From: Clostridia bacterium | GTDB lineage: Bacteria; Bacillota; Clostridia; Oscillospirales; Acutalibacteraceae | NCBI GenBank assembly: GCA_900769535.1 | Contig: CAAGHB010000056.1 | Span: 1 to 7,872, forward strand | Length of the DNA: 7,872 bases | Reading direction: 5' to 3' | Shown: piece by piece, positions 1 through 5,751 of the stretch | How the letters are laid out: each line of letters opens with the position of its first letter | Position numbering within the stretch: position 1 is the first letter of the stretch | Position numbers and translations under genes: made by a program | Notes under the pieces: generated by a model | Seen by the model: only the letters and a program-made list of their open reading frames with translations | Databases searched by the model: none | What the model was told of the DNA's origin: nothing

Positions 1-699
1 CTTTATATTATCGGTATCGTCAAACATTTTTACGGCTTCAAGAAGCTCTCGCGACCCTTTATCCTTGCAAATTCGTCCGACAAAACCGAAAAGCGTTTGG
101 TCGGTAACGCCGAGTTCATTACGGACTTTATTTCGCATTTCGTCATATTCAGAAAGCTGAAAATCGCTTAAATCAACTCCTATTGTGCCGCCGTTTCCTA
201 CTACCGTTGCCTTTTTTTCAGGATAAAGCTTTTCGTCAATTGCAAACTGACGGTTCATAACGCTTACCGCGTTTATATGGGTAGAAAGTTTGCAGGTTAT
301 TTTTTCAATGGCTTTAAATATCTTTCTCGCCTTGCCCGAAAATCCGACATATCTAATTCCCCACTGGCAGTAAAGGCGCTTTTTTATCCCTGCCAATTTA
401 CCTGCGATTGATGAGTAAAATGCTGCATTGGGAGTAGAATATACAATCATATCGAACTTATATTTTCGAAAAACCTTTAAAAGAGAAAACACCGAGCTTA
501 TACCGGAAAGACTTGCTCCTCTTGTAATATTAACCGGAATATAATTAACACTGTCGCCAAGCTGATTTACCGTATCGTCGCTGTCGCAGATGCAGTAAAT
601 TTCCCAATCCTTGTGTTTCTCCTTTATGTACTCCATTTGAGGAAGAAAGAAGGTTCGAAGGGTAAGTGATACTGTGGTAATAAAACAGACCTTTTTCAT
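1..699 (-). CDS. GT4-family glycosyltransferase, 3' end missing (233 codons visible)
   Basis: Probably transfers a sugar from a nucleotide-sugar donor onto a lipid-linked or polysaccharide acceptor at the cytoplasmic face of the membrane. I translated the minus strand from ATG at 699-697. The frame stays open for 233 codons to the window edge, so the C-terminus is missing. Residues 1-160 look like the acceptor-side N-terminal domain of GT4 enzymes of the CapM/PglA kind: MKKVCFITT start, a TPNAAFYSSIAGKLAG segment near 89-104, then a basic helix region at 122-140. Residues 168-180 (GNGGTIGVDLSDF) form the interdomain linker. FGFVGRICKDKGSRELLEA (204-222) is the typical opening of the donor-binding second Rossmann domain. 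The catalytic E-x7-E motif would lie outside the window. The start is backed by GAGG at 705-708, five bases upstream. It follows the acetyltransferase gene by 63 bases, so it is likely the fourth gene of the glycan operon. A PglA-like role adding the second sugar is inference; sugar specificity cannot be read. Confidence 0.85.
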   Translation of the reverse strand, partial: MKKVCFITTVSLTLRTFFLPQMEYIKEKHKDWEIYCICDSDDTVNQLGDSVNYIPVNITRGASLSGISSVFSLLKVFRKYKFDMIVYSTPNAAFYSSIAGKLAGIKKRLYCQWGIRYVGFSGKARKIFKAIEKITCKLSTHINAVSVMNRQFAIDEKLYPEKKATVVGNGGTIGVDLSDFQLSEYDEMRNKVRNELGVTDQTLFGFVGRICKDKGSRELLEAVKMFDDTDNIK

Positions 700-762
700 A
701 AACACCTCGCGGTAACTTTGTCGTTTCTGCACGGCTATATCAGCCAAAAAAAATAAAATCGA

Positions 763-1404
763 CTACTTGGTATGTATGGGTTTTGAATTCATATCGGAGA
801 TAACCGTTTTGAACTTTCGTCCGGCAGGTGTTCCCACGTATGTATCGGGTGCCGAAATATTCTTTACCACTACGGCACCTGCGCCAATCATACAGTTGGC
901 GCAAACGCTGATATTGTTAATAATGGTTGCTCCTGCGCCGACAAATGTGCGGCTGCCGACGTGAACCGTTCCGCAAATTCGGGCTCCAACCGAAATATGA
1001 GTAAAGTCCTCGACAACTGAATCGTGGTCAATTGAACAGCAGGTATTGACAATTACAGCTCGTCCAACCCTTGCATTCGGGTTGATTATCGCACCTGCCA
1101 TTATTACGGTTCCGTTATCGACAAAGGCGCTTTCGGCAATAATTGCGCCCGGATGAACAAGTGAAATTACTTTTGCTCCGTTTTCGGTGAGCATATTATA
1201 AAATCTTTCGCGAAGGGCATTATCCCCTATCGCAAGGACAAACTCGGCATCGTCCTTGAATTTTTCGAAATCGGATATTTTTCCTACTACCCTATCCTTT
1301 GGTGAGTCGTCGAGAAAGGCAACATTTTCGTATCCGTTAAGCTTTGCGATGTCGTAAACTACTCCGCCGTAACCGCCTGCGCCGATTATAAGCAACTGAT
1401 TCAT
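763..1404 (-). CDS. pglD: PglD/NeuD-type sugar acetyltransferase (left-handed beta-helix)
   Basis: Likely acetylates the 4-amino group of a UDP-4-amino-dideoxy sugar using acetyl-CoA, the PglD step of UDP-N,N'-diacetylbacillosamine synthesis in the cytoplasm. The 213-residue length fits the family. Residues 4-20 form a Rossmann-like opening (LLIIGAGGYGGVVYDIA) and FLDD at 30-33 matches the sugar-binding Asp pair known in Campylobacter PglD. From about 85 onward the protein shows hexapeptide repeats. VNTCCSIDHD (119-128) carries the expected catalytic His127 with Asp128 where PglD has Glu, and Asn120 aligns with PglD Asn118. FTHISVG gives His136. It ends with the family-typical VGTPAGR (190-196). 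The usual GGHG near the N-terminus reads GGYG (Tyr12). Ribosome binding site AAAGGAC lies 11 bases upstream, slightly far. It starts 37 bases after the phosphoglycosyltransferase stop. The family call is strong; the exact substrate is inferred from neighbours, and other 4-amino sugars are possible. Confidence 0.88.
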   Translation of the reverse strand: MNQLLIIGAGGYGGVVYDIAKLNGYENVAFLDDSPKDRVVGKISDFEKFKDDAEFVLAIGDNALRERFYNMLTENGAKVISLVHPGAIIAESAFVDNGTVIMAGAIINPNARVGRAVIVNTCCSIDHDSVVEDFTHISVGARICGTVHVGSRTFVGAGATIINNISVCANCMIGAGAVVVKNISAPDTYVGTPAGRKFKTVISDMNSKPIHTK

Positions 1405-1441
1405 AAACCAATTTCGTCCTTTTCGTTGTTTTTTGTAATTG

Positions 1442-2068
1442 TTAACCTTTTTCCGTTCCGGTAAACTCTTCCATTGTTGCCGAAGTTTCGGACTGAATTC
1501 CCTCTTTTACAATAACCTTTTTAACCGTTTTGAGAATGATTTTTACATCGCCGATAAAGGTTATATCCTTTATGTATTCGAGGTCAAGTACAAACTTTTC
1601 GTCCCAGGAAATTGCGTTTCGGCCGCCGACCTGAGCCAATCCGGTAAGTCCCGGAAGCACATCATGGCGATGACGCTGCTCCTCGCTGTAAAGGGGCAGA
1701 TAGCTGACGAGTAAAGGTCTCGGTCCTACGATTGACATATCACCTTTGAGAATATTCACAAGCTCCATCAGCTCGTCGAGCGAGGTCGCGCGTAAAAACT
1801 TTCCGTATCCTGTAAGTCGGTCCTCGTCGGGTAAAAGTTTTCCGTCAGCGTCTTTTTTATTGTTCATTGTGCGGAATTTGATTAGCTTGAAAATCTTTTC
1901 TTGGCCGTTTTTGTCCTTTTTACCGGGACGCGCTTGTGCGAAAAACGGATTTCCGCCCATCGCAAAAAAACCGATAACCGTTAATATCACCAAAACGGGT
2001 GACAAAACGATTAACGCCAAAAGCGAAAGACAAAAATCCATTATCCTTTTTAAAAATTTTCTATACAT
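1442..2068 (-). CDS. pglC: PglC-type undecaprenyl-phosphate phosphoglycosyltransferase (bacterial sugar transferase)
   Basis: Transfers a sugar-1-phosphate, probably diacetylbacillosamine or a relative, from UDP to undecaprenyl phosphate in the inner membrane leaflet, the committing step of lipid-linked glycan assembly. It is a 208-residue small monotopic enzyme without the long membrane domain of WbaP-type relatives. Residues 11-38 form the hydrophobic re-entrant helix with the helix-breaking Ser23-Pro24, at the same positions as in Campylobacter PglC. FKLIKFRTM (60-68) follows. SLDEL (96-100) holds the catalytic Asp98-Glu99 pair. LKGDMSIVGPRPLL (107-120), the PLYSEEQRHRH segment (125-135) and PGLTGLAQVGGRNAISW (139-155) are family signatures, and the tail ends in an EEFTG motif like PglC. 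The start codon has AGGGG ten bases upstream, in an 18-base gap after the aminotransferase stop, so the genes are probably co-transcribed. The family assignment is firm; the sugar is inferred from the PglE- and PglD-like neighbours. Confidence 0.92.
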   Translation of the reverse strand: MYRKFLKRIMDFCLSLLALIVLSPVLVILTVIGFFAMGGNPFFAQARPGKKDKNGQEKIFKLIKFRTMNNKKDADGKLLPDEDRLTGYGKFLRATSLDELMELVNILKGDMSIVGPRPLLVSYLPLYSEEQRHRHDVLPGLTGLAQVGGRNAISWDEKFVLDLEYIKDITFIGDVKIILKTVKKVIVKEGIQSETSATMEEFTGTEKG

Positions 2069-2086
2069 AAAGCGTAAGCCCCTAAA

Positions 2087-3229
2087 TTATTTTTGAAAGC
2101 AGGATTTCACAATCTCGATGACAAGGTCCTGCTCGTCCTTTGTCATTTTTATATCCGACGGTAAGCAAAGTCCTCTTTCGAATATATCCTCGTTGACCGC
2201 ATTTTCCTCGACCTTTATGAAATCCTCTTTTTCAAACACGGGCTGCATGTGCATCGGTTTCCATATCGGTCTCGATTCGATATTTGCTTCGTTAAGCTTT
2301 TGTAAAATGTCCATGGGGCTTATTTTGCTGTCTTCGTTTACTGTAAAGCAGGACAGCCAAAAATTAGGTCTTGTCCCATCGAGGTAAGGATTCATTTTTA
2401 CAGGTAAATCCTTGAATCCCTCTTTGTACCTCTGATAAATTTTTTCCTTTAAATCGCGATGCTCCTCTAAATGTTTGAGCTGACCTCTGCCTATTCCTGC
2501 AAGAACGTTGCTCATACGGTAGTTGTATCCGATTTCCTTATGCTCGTACCAAACGGTATTTTCTCTCGACTGGGTTGACCAGAAAAACGCTTTGTCCCTT
2601 GCTTCGCGGCTTCCCGTCAAAAGCATTCCGCCGCCGGATGTTGTGATAATCTTGTTTCCGTTGAAGCTGATTACGTTATACTCACCAAAGGTACCGCACT
2701 TTTTTCCGAAATATGTAGAGGACAATGCTTCGGCCGCGTCCTCGATGAGAGCGGCTCCGTACTTTTTACAAACGGCGATAATTTCGTTCATTTTTGACGG
2801 AGTTCCGTAGAGGTGCGCAAGCATAACCGCCTTTGCGTTAGGATATTTTTCGAATGCTTTTTCGAGGGCAACCGGGTCCATATTCCAGGTTTCTCTCTCG
2901 CTGTCGACGAACACGGGGACGCCCCCCTCATAAACAATCGGATTTACCGTTGCCGAAAAGGTCATATCCGAGCAAAGTACAACGTCTCCCGGCTTTACTC
3001 CCGCTAACTTGACAGCAAGATGCAACGCCGCAGTACCCGATACGAGTGCGAGGGTATACATCTCGTCGGTTTCGGCGGAAACATATTCTGCAATTTCCTT
3101 TTCGAGTCCGTCGCAATTAAAGCCAAGCGGAGCTATCCAATTTTTATCAAACGCTTCGGTGATGTAGCCCATCTCCTCGGCGTGCATAGTAGGTGTTGAA
3201 AGTAAAATACGCTTTTCTGCTCTTTTCAT
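2087..3229 (-). CDS. pglE: PglE-like PLP-dependent sugar-nucleotide aminotransferase (DegT/DnrJ/EryC1/StrS family)
   Basis: Converts a UDP-4-keto-6-deoxy sugar to the 4-amino sugar, normally with glutamate as amino donor and PLP as cofactor. The 380-residue length is normal for the family. WIAPLGFNCDGLE (31-43) and VSGTAALHLA (63-72) form the N-terminal cofactor-phosphate and substrate region. HLYGTPSKM (139-147) and IEDAAEAL (162-169, Asp164 expected to contact the pyridine nitrogen) follow. SFNGNKIITTSGGGML (188-203) carries the Schiff-base Lys193. YNYRMSN (235-241) and SRPIWKPMHMQPVF (319-332) complete the set. The Lys block and the HLYG and STQ-REN segments match Campylobacter PglE closely, which favours a PglE role over perosamine or other DegT enzymes. 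It is the first gene of the leftward operon, with AGAGGG eight bases before the ATG and a strong promoter about 80 bases further upstream. The dehydratase that would supply its substrate (PglF) is not in the window. Confidence 0.92.
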   Translation of the reverse strand: MKRAEKRILLSTPTMHAEEMGYITEAFDKNWIAPLGFNCDGLEKEIAEYVSAETDEMYTLALVSGTAALHLAVKLAGVKPGDVVLCSDMTFSATVNPIVYEGGVPVFVDSERETWNMDPVALEKAFEKYPNAKAVMLAHLYGTPSKMNEIIAVCKKYGAALIEDAAEALSSTYFGKKCGTFGEYNVISFNGNKIITTSGGGMLLTGSREARDKAFFWSTQSRENTVWYEHKEIGYNYRMSNVLAGIGRGQLKHLEEHRDLKEKIYQRYKEGFKDLPVKMNPYLDGTRPNFWLSCFTVNEDSKISPMDILQKLNEANIESRPIWKPMHMQPVFEKEDFIKVEENAVNEDIFERGLCLPSDIKMTKDEQDLVIEIVKSCFQK

Positions 3230-3237
3230 TTTTTATA

Positions 3238-3243
3238 CCCTCT
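3238..3243 (-). promoter_or_regulatory. Ribosome binding site of the aminotransferase gene
   Basis: AGAGGG on the minus strand, eight bases upstream of the ATG at 3229. It fixes that ATG as the start of the PglE-like protein. Confidence 0.75.
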
Positions 3244-3315
3244 TTTTTCGTTAATTGATACGATTTATAATACCCGTTTAGGCCAAAATTAACCAATAAT
3301 ACAATAAGCTCTTAT

Positions 3316-3344
3316 ATTATACAATAATAATGTAAAAATTTCAA
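3316..3344 (-). promoter_or_regulatory. Sigma-A-type promoter of the glycan operon
   Basis: Read on the minus strand: -35 TTGAAA (3344-3339, five of six consensus), a 17-base spacer, and -10 TATAAT (3321-3316, six of six). The predicted start near 3309 leaves a leader of about 80 bases before the aminotransferase ATG at 3229. The match and the ideal spacing make it a strong candidate even in AT-rich DNA. Confidence 0.75.
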
Positions 3345-3500
3345 CACATTTTAAGTAAAGTAAAATATTGGTCAAAATTTTTATATTTTTTATATTTTCA
3401 CTGTTAAAAAAACAGGCGTGATTAATATTATTTATAACAAAAAAATTGTATTTTTTATTTAAAAACGCATTGGGAAATTTTGTTATATTTTATGGTTTTA

Positions 3501-3516
3501 TCCTTTAATTAAAGGA
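3501..3516. repeat. Perfect 16-base palindrome (possible operator)
   Basis: TCCTTTAATTAAAGGA equals its own reverse complement along all 16 bases. It sits between the two divergent promoters, about 157 bases upstream of the leftward -35 and the same distance upstream of the rightward -35. The symmetry suits a dimeric DNA-binding protein. The GGA/TCC ends make it less likely to be a by-product of the AT-rich background. No regulator gene is in the window, so the function is unknown. Confidence 0.45.
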
Positions 3517-3528
3517 CTGAATAATAGC

Positions 3529-3545
3529 AATATTTTTAAAATATT
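3529..3545. repeat. AT-only inverted repeat, 8-base arms
   Basis: AATATTTT and AAAATATT flank a single central T. The arms are perfectly complementary but made only of A and T, so chance in this background is a serious alternative. It lies 12 bases to the right of the 16-base palindrome. Confidence 0.3.
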
Positions 3546-3585
3546 TGATACTTTTTACAAAAAAGCCATATGTTGTATTAAAACC

Positions 3586-3609
3586 ATTTGCAAAACAAAT
3601 TTTGTAAAT
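3586..3609. repeat. Inverted repeat, 10-base arms with one mismatch
   Basis: ATTTGCAAAA and TTTTGTAAAT are separated by CAAA. In plus-strand RNA this would be a ten-pair stem with one G-U pair and a four-base loop. It lies 42 bases upstream of the hairpin with the T-run. It could be a protein-binding site or part of a short untranslated RNA; neither is shown by the sequence alone. Confidence 0.35.
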
Positions 3610-3650
3610 TTGAATAAAAAAATCGAATAATTTTATACGCTTGTTTTTTG

Positions 3651-3672
3651 TTGCCGAAATCGGCAGTTTTTT
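3651..3672 (+). terminator. Rightward intrinsic terminator-like hairpin with no gene in front
   Basis: TGCCG, loop AAAT, CGGCA form a five-pair GC-rich stem, extendable by a U-G pair, followed after one base by six T residues (3667-3672). The T-run lies to the right, so it would act on plus-strand transcripts. No plus-strand gene lies upstream within the window. The uvrB -35 element begins two bases after the T-run. The stem is short, so a protein-binding palindrome is an alternative. Confidence 0.5.
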
Positions 3673-3673
3673 A

Positions 3674-3702
3674 TTTACAATGGGTAAAATATATGTTATA
3701 AT
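3674..3702 (+). promoter_or_regulatory. Main sigma-A-type promoter of uvrBA
   Basis: -35 TTTACA (3674-3679, five of six consensus), a 17-base spacer and -10 TATAAT (3697-3702, six of six), with a TG at 3694-3695 that makes an extended -10. The expected start is near 3709, giving a leader of about 60 bases before the uvrB ATG. Confidence 0.78.
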
Positions 3703-3716
3703 ATATAAATATATTT

Positions 3717-3725
3717 TGATATAAT
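3717..3725 (+). promoter_or_regulatory. Possible second, extended -10 promoter of uvrBA
   Basis: TGATATAAT is a perfect -10 with the extended TG motif, 23 bases downstream of the first -10. There is no good -35 at the right spacing, so it would depend on the extended element. A start near 3732 would leave a leader of about 37 bases. Confidence 0.4.
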
Positions 3726-3754
3726 TTATGCAAATTTACAGTTACAATTCAGAG

Positions 3755-3761
3755 AAAGGAG
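3755..3761 (+). promoter_or_regulatory. Ribosome binding site of uvrB
   Basis: AAAGGAG lies seven bases before the ATG at 3769, close to the ideal Shine-Dalgarno. It selects this start, which also aligns with the normal UvrB N-terminus. Confidence 0.85.
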
Positions 3762-3768
3762 TGAGAAC

Positions 3769-5730
3769 ATGCCGGATAAGTTTATTTTACATTCAAAGTT
3801 TAAGCCGACGGGCGATCAACCGCAGGCGATTGACCGTCTTTCAAAAGGGGTCATCGACGGCAAAAGAGAGCAGACACTACTCGGCGTTACCGGCTCGGGA
3901 AAGACCTTTACAATGGCTAATATTATTGAAAAAGTCAACCGTCCGACTCTCGTTCTCGCTCATAACAAAACCCTTGCCGCACAGCTTTGCAGTGAATTCC
4001 GCGAATTTTTCCCCGAAAATGCGGTTGAATATTTTGTCTCCTACTATGACTACTATCAGCCCGAAGCATATCTCCCCGGAACCGACACATATATCGAAAA
4101 GGACTCGGCCATAAACGACGAAATCGACAAGCTCCGTCACGCCGCAACCGCCTCTCTTTCGGAAAGACGGGACGTTATCATCGTGGCTAGTGTCAGCTGC
4201 ATTTATTCACTCGGAAACCCAATTGATTACCGAAATATGATTATTTCGCTACGTCCCGGACTCGAAATGTCGCGCGAAAAGTTGCTTCGCCGTCTGGTCG
4301 ACCTTCAATACGACCGAAACGATATCAGCTTTGTACGAAACACGTTTCGCGTAAGGGGTGACGTTGTAGAAATTTTTCCCGCGTACAATTCCGAAATTGC
4401 GCTGAGAGTGGAATTTTTCGGCGACGAAGTTGAACGGGTAAGCGAATTTGTGGCTCTTACGGGCGAAATCAAAGCAGTGCTGTCGCACGCGGCAGTTTAC
4501 CCTGCATCACATTACATCGTCCCCGCGGATAAAATGGCCGTTGCGCTCCAAAATATATATGACGAAATGATTGAGCGCACCGAATGGTTTAAGAAAAACG
4601 GAAAGCTTATCGAAGCGCAACGAATCAAGCAACGTACCGAATATGATATCGAAATGTTGCGCGAAATTGGCATGTGCAAGGGCATCGAAAACTATTCGAG
4701 GGTATTATCGGGACGTCCTGCGGGATGCACTCCATTTACCCTGCTCGACTATTTTCCCGATGACTTTTTGCTATTCGTTGACGAGTCGCACGTTACTCTG
4801 CCGCAGGTCAGAGGAATGTTTGGCGGTGACAGAGCGAGAAAGGAAAACCTCGTAGAATTCGGCTTCCGTTTGCCGTCGGCGTACGATAACCGACCGCTTA
4901 ACTTTGACGAATTTTATTCACACATAAATCAAGCCATATACGTTTCGGCGACACCGGGCGAATTCGAAAAGGAGCATTCAAGCCAATTCGTTGAGCAGGT
5001 TATTCGCCCGACAGGACTGGTTGACCCGCTGATTTCGGTAAGGTCGACCGACGGTCAGATTGACGACCTCGTAAGCGAAATCAACAAGCGAATAAGCAAG
5101 GGCGAGAGAACACTCGTAACCACGCTGACGAAAAAGATGGCGGAGGACCTGACCGATTATATCGAGCAGACGGGTATCAAGGTGAGATATATGCACCACG
5201 ACATTGATACCATGGAACGAATGGAAATTATCCGCGATTTAAGAACGGGTGAATTCGACGTATTGGTCGGAATTAACCTCCTGAGAGAAGGACTCGACAT
5301 ACCCGAGGTTTCCCTCGTTTGCATTCTCGACGCCGATAAAGAGGGCTTCTTACGCTCCGAAACATCACTTATTCAGACCATAGGACGAGCTTCACGAAAC
5401 TCGGAGGGCGAGGTCATCATGTACGCTGATTCTGTCACTCCGTCGATGGAAAGGGCCATTAACGAGACCAACCGACGCCGCGAAATCCAGACAAGGTACA
5501 ATATCGAAAACGGCATCGTGCCGAAAACGATTAAAAAGGACATTCGCGACGTTATCGAAATTTCGAGCAAACCGACCGACGAAAAATCGGGCAAAAAGCT
5601 CTCTCGAAAGGAAAGAGAGGAGCTTATCGCACGGCTCACAAGAGAAATGAAAAACGCTGCAAAGCTGCTTGAATTCGAGCACGCGGCATATTTACGCGAC
5701 CGAATTGAGCAGCTTCGCAAGGGAAAATAA
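3769..5730 (+). CDS. uvrB: Excinuclease ABC subunit B (UvrB)
   Basis: DNA damage-verification helicase of nucleotide excision repair. UvrA delivers it to lesions, it clamps one strand, and it then recruits UvrC for incision. The 653-residue length is normal and nothing is missing. FKPTGDQPQAI (11-21) is the Q-motif region. GVTGSGKT (39-46, Lys45) is Walker A. The strand-clamping beta-hairpin lies at about 92-112 (YYDYYQPEAYLPGTDTYIEKD region). DESH (338-341) is Walker B. VSATPGEFE (392-400) is helicase motif III. VGINLLREGLDIPEV (500-514) and QTIGRASRN (536-544, with Arg540 and Arg543) are motifs V and VI. A UVR domain for UvrC contact fills about 615-650. The gene has its own promoter and a strong ribosome binding site and is followed 21 bases later by uvrA, so the two are probably one transcript. 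No LexA-type box is visible upstream. Confidence 0.98.
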   Translation: MPDKFILHSKFKPTGDQPQAIDRLSKGVIDGKREQTLLGVTGSGKTFTMANIIEKVNRPTLVLAHNKTLAAQLCSEFREFFPENAVEYFVSYYDYYQPEAYLPGTDTYIEKDSAINDEIDKLRHAATASLSERRDVIIVASVSCIYSLGNPIDYRNMIISLRPGLEMSREKLLRRLVDLQYDRNDISFVRNTFRVRGDVVEIFPAYNSEIALRVEFFGDEVERVSEFVALTGEIKAVLSHAAVYPASHYIVPADKMAVALQNIYDEMIERTEWFKKNGKLIEAQRIKQRTEYDIEMLREIGMCKGIENYSRVLSGRPAGCTPFTLLDYFPDDFLLFVDESHVTLPQVRGMFGGDRARKENLVEFGFRLPSAYDNRPLNFDEFYSHINQAIYVSATPGEFEKEHSSQFVEQVIRPTGLVDPLISVRSTDGQIDDLVSEINKRISKGERTLVTTLTKKMAEDLTDYIEQTGIKVRYMHHDIDTMERMEIIRDLRTGEFDVLVGINLLREGLDIPEVSLVCILDADKEGFLRSETSLIQTIGRASRNSEGEVIMYADSVTPSMERAINETNRRREIQTRYNIENGIVPKTIKKDIRDVIEISSKPTDEKSGKKLSRKEREELIARLTREMKNAAKLLEFEHAAYLRDRIEQLRKGK

Positions 5731-5738
5731 ATATTTAC

Positions 5739-5746
5739 AAAAGGTG
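5739..5746 (+). promoter_or_regulatory. Ribosome binding site of uvrA
   Basis: AAAAGGTG sits in the 21-base gap after the uvrB stop, five bases before the ATG at 5752. It supports that ATG as the uvrA start and coupled expression with uvrB. Confidence 0.75.
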
Positions 5747-5751
5747 AAAAA

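Larger units (their letters stand above)
3230..3768. other. Long AT-rich divergent intergenic region
   Basis: This 539-base stretch separates the leftward glycan operon from the rightward uvrBA operon. I find no open frame with a ribosome binding site and coding character. It is strikingly AT-rich (for example 8 G/C bases in 3421-3480), in contrast to the flanking genes. It holds one near-consensus promoter facing each way, a perfect 16-base palindrome, two further inverted repeats and a hairpin followed by T residues. The stretch 3345-3500 contains only AT-rich runs, short T-rich direct repeats and a weak CTGTT/AACAG hairpin around 3401-3415. Confidence 0.8.

Noticed and set aside
731..750. 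GGCTATATCAGCC hairpin between the acetyltransferase and glycosyltransferase genes
   Set aside because: The stem is only four pairs and no T-run follows it on either strand (A residues on the plus side, T residues before it on the minus side), so it is not a terminator.
1439..2096. Plus-strand open frames opposite the PglC-type gene
   Set aside because: Both are antisense to a gene with clear catalytic motifs and have no supporting motif of their own.
3250..3293. GTTAATT and AATTAAC arms in the leader of the glycan operon, as a possible riboswitch or attenuator
   Set aside because: Only seven mostly A-T pairs with a 30-base loop, no conserved riboswitch core and no T-run; chance in AT-rich DNA is more likely.
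3398..3420. CTGTT/AACAG hairpin with partly complementary flanks
   Set aside because: Five pairs with an A-rich loop and an internal bulge, with no T-run in the right place on either strand; too weak to annotate.
3728..4114. Plus-strand open frame of 128 codons starting upstream of uvrB
   Set aside because: It overlaps uvrB out of frame, has no good ribosome binding site at 3728, and its translation has no recognisable motif.
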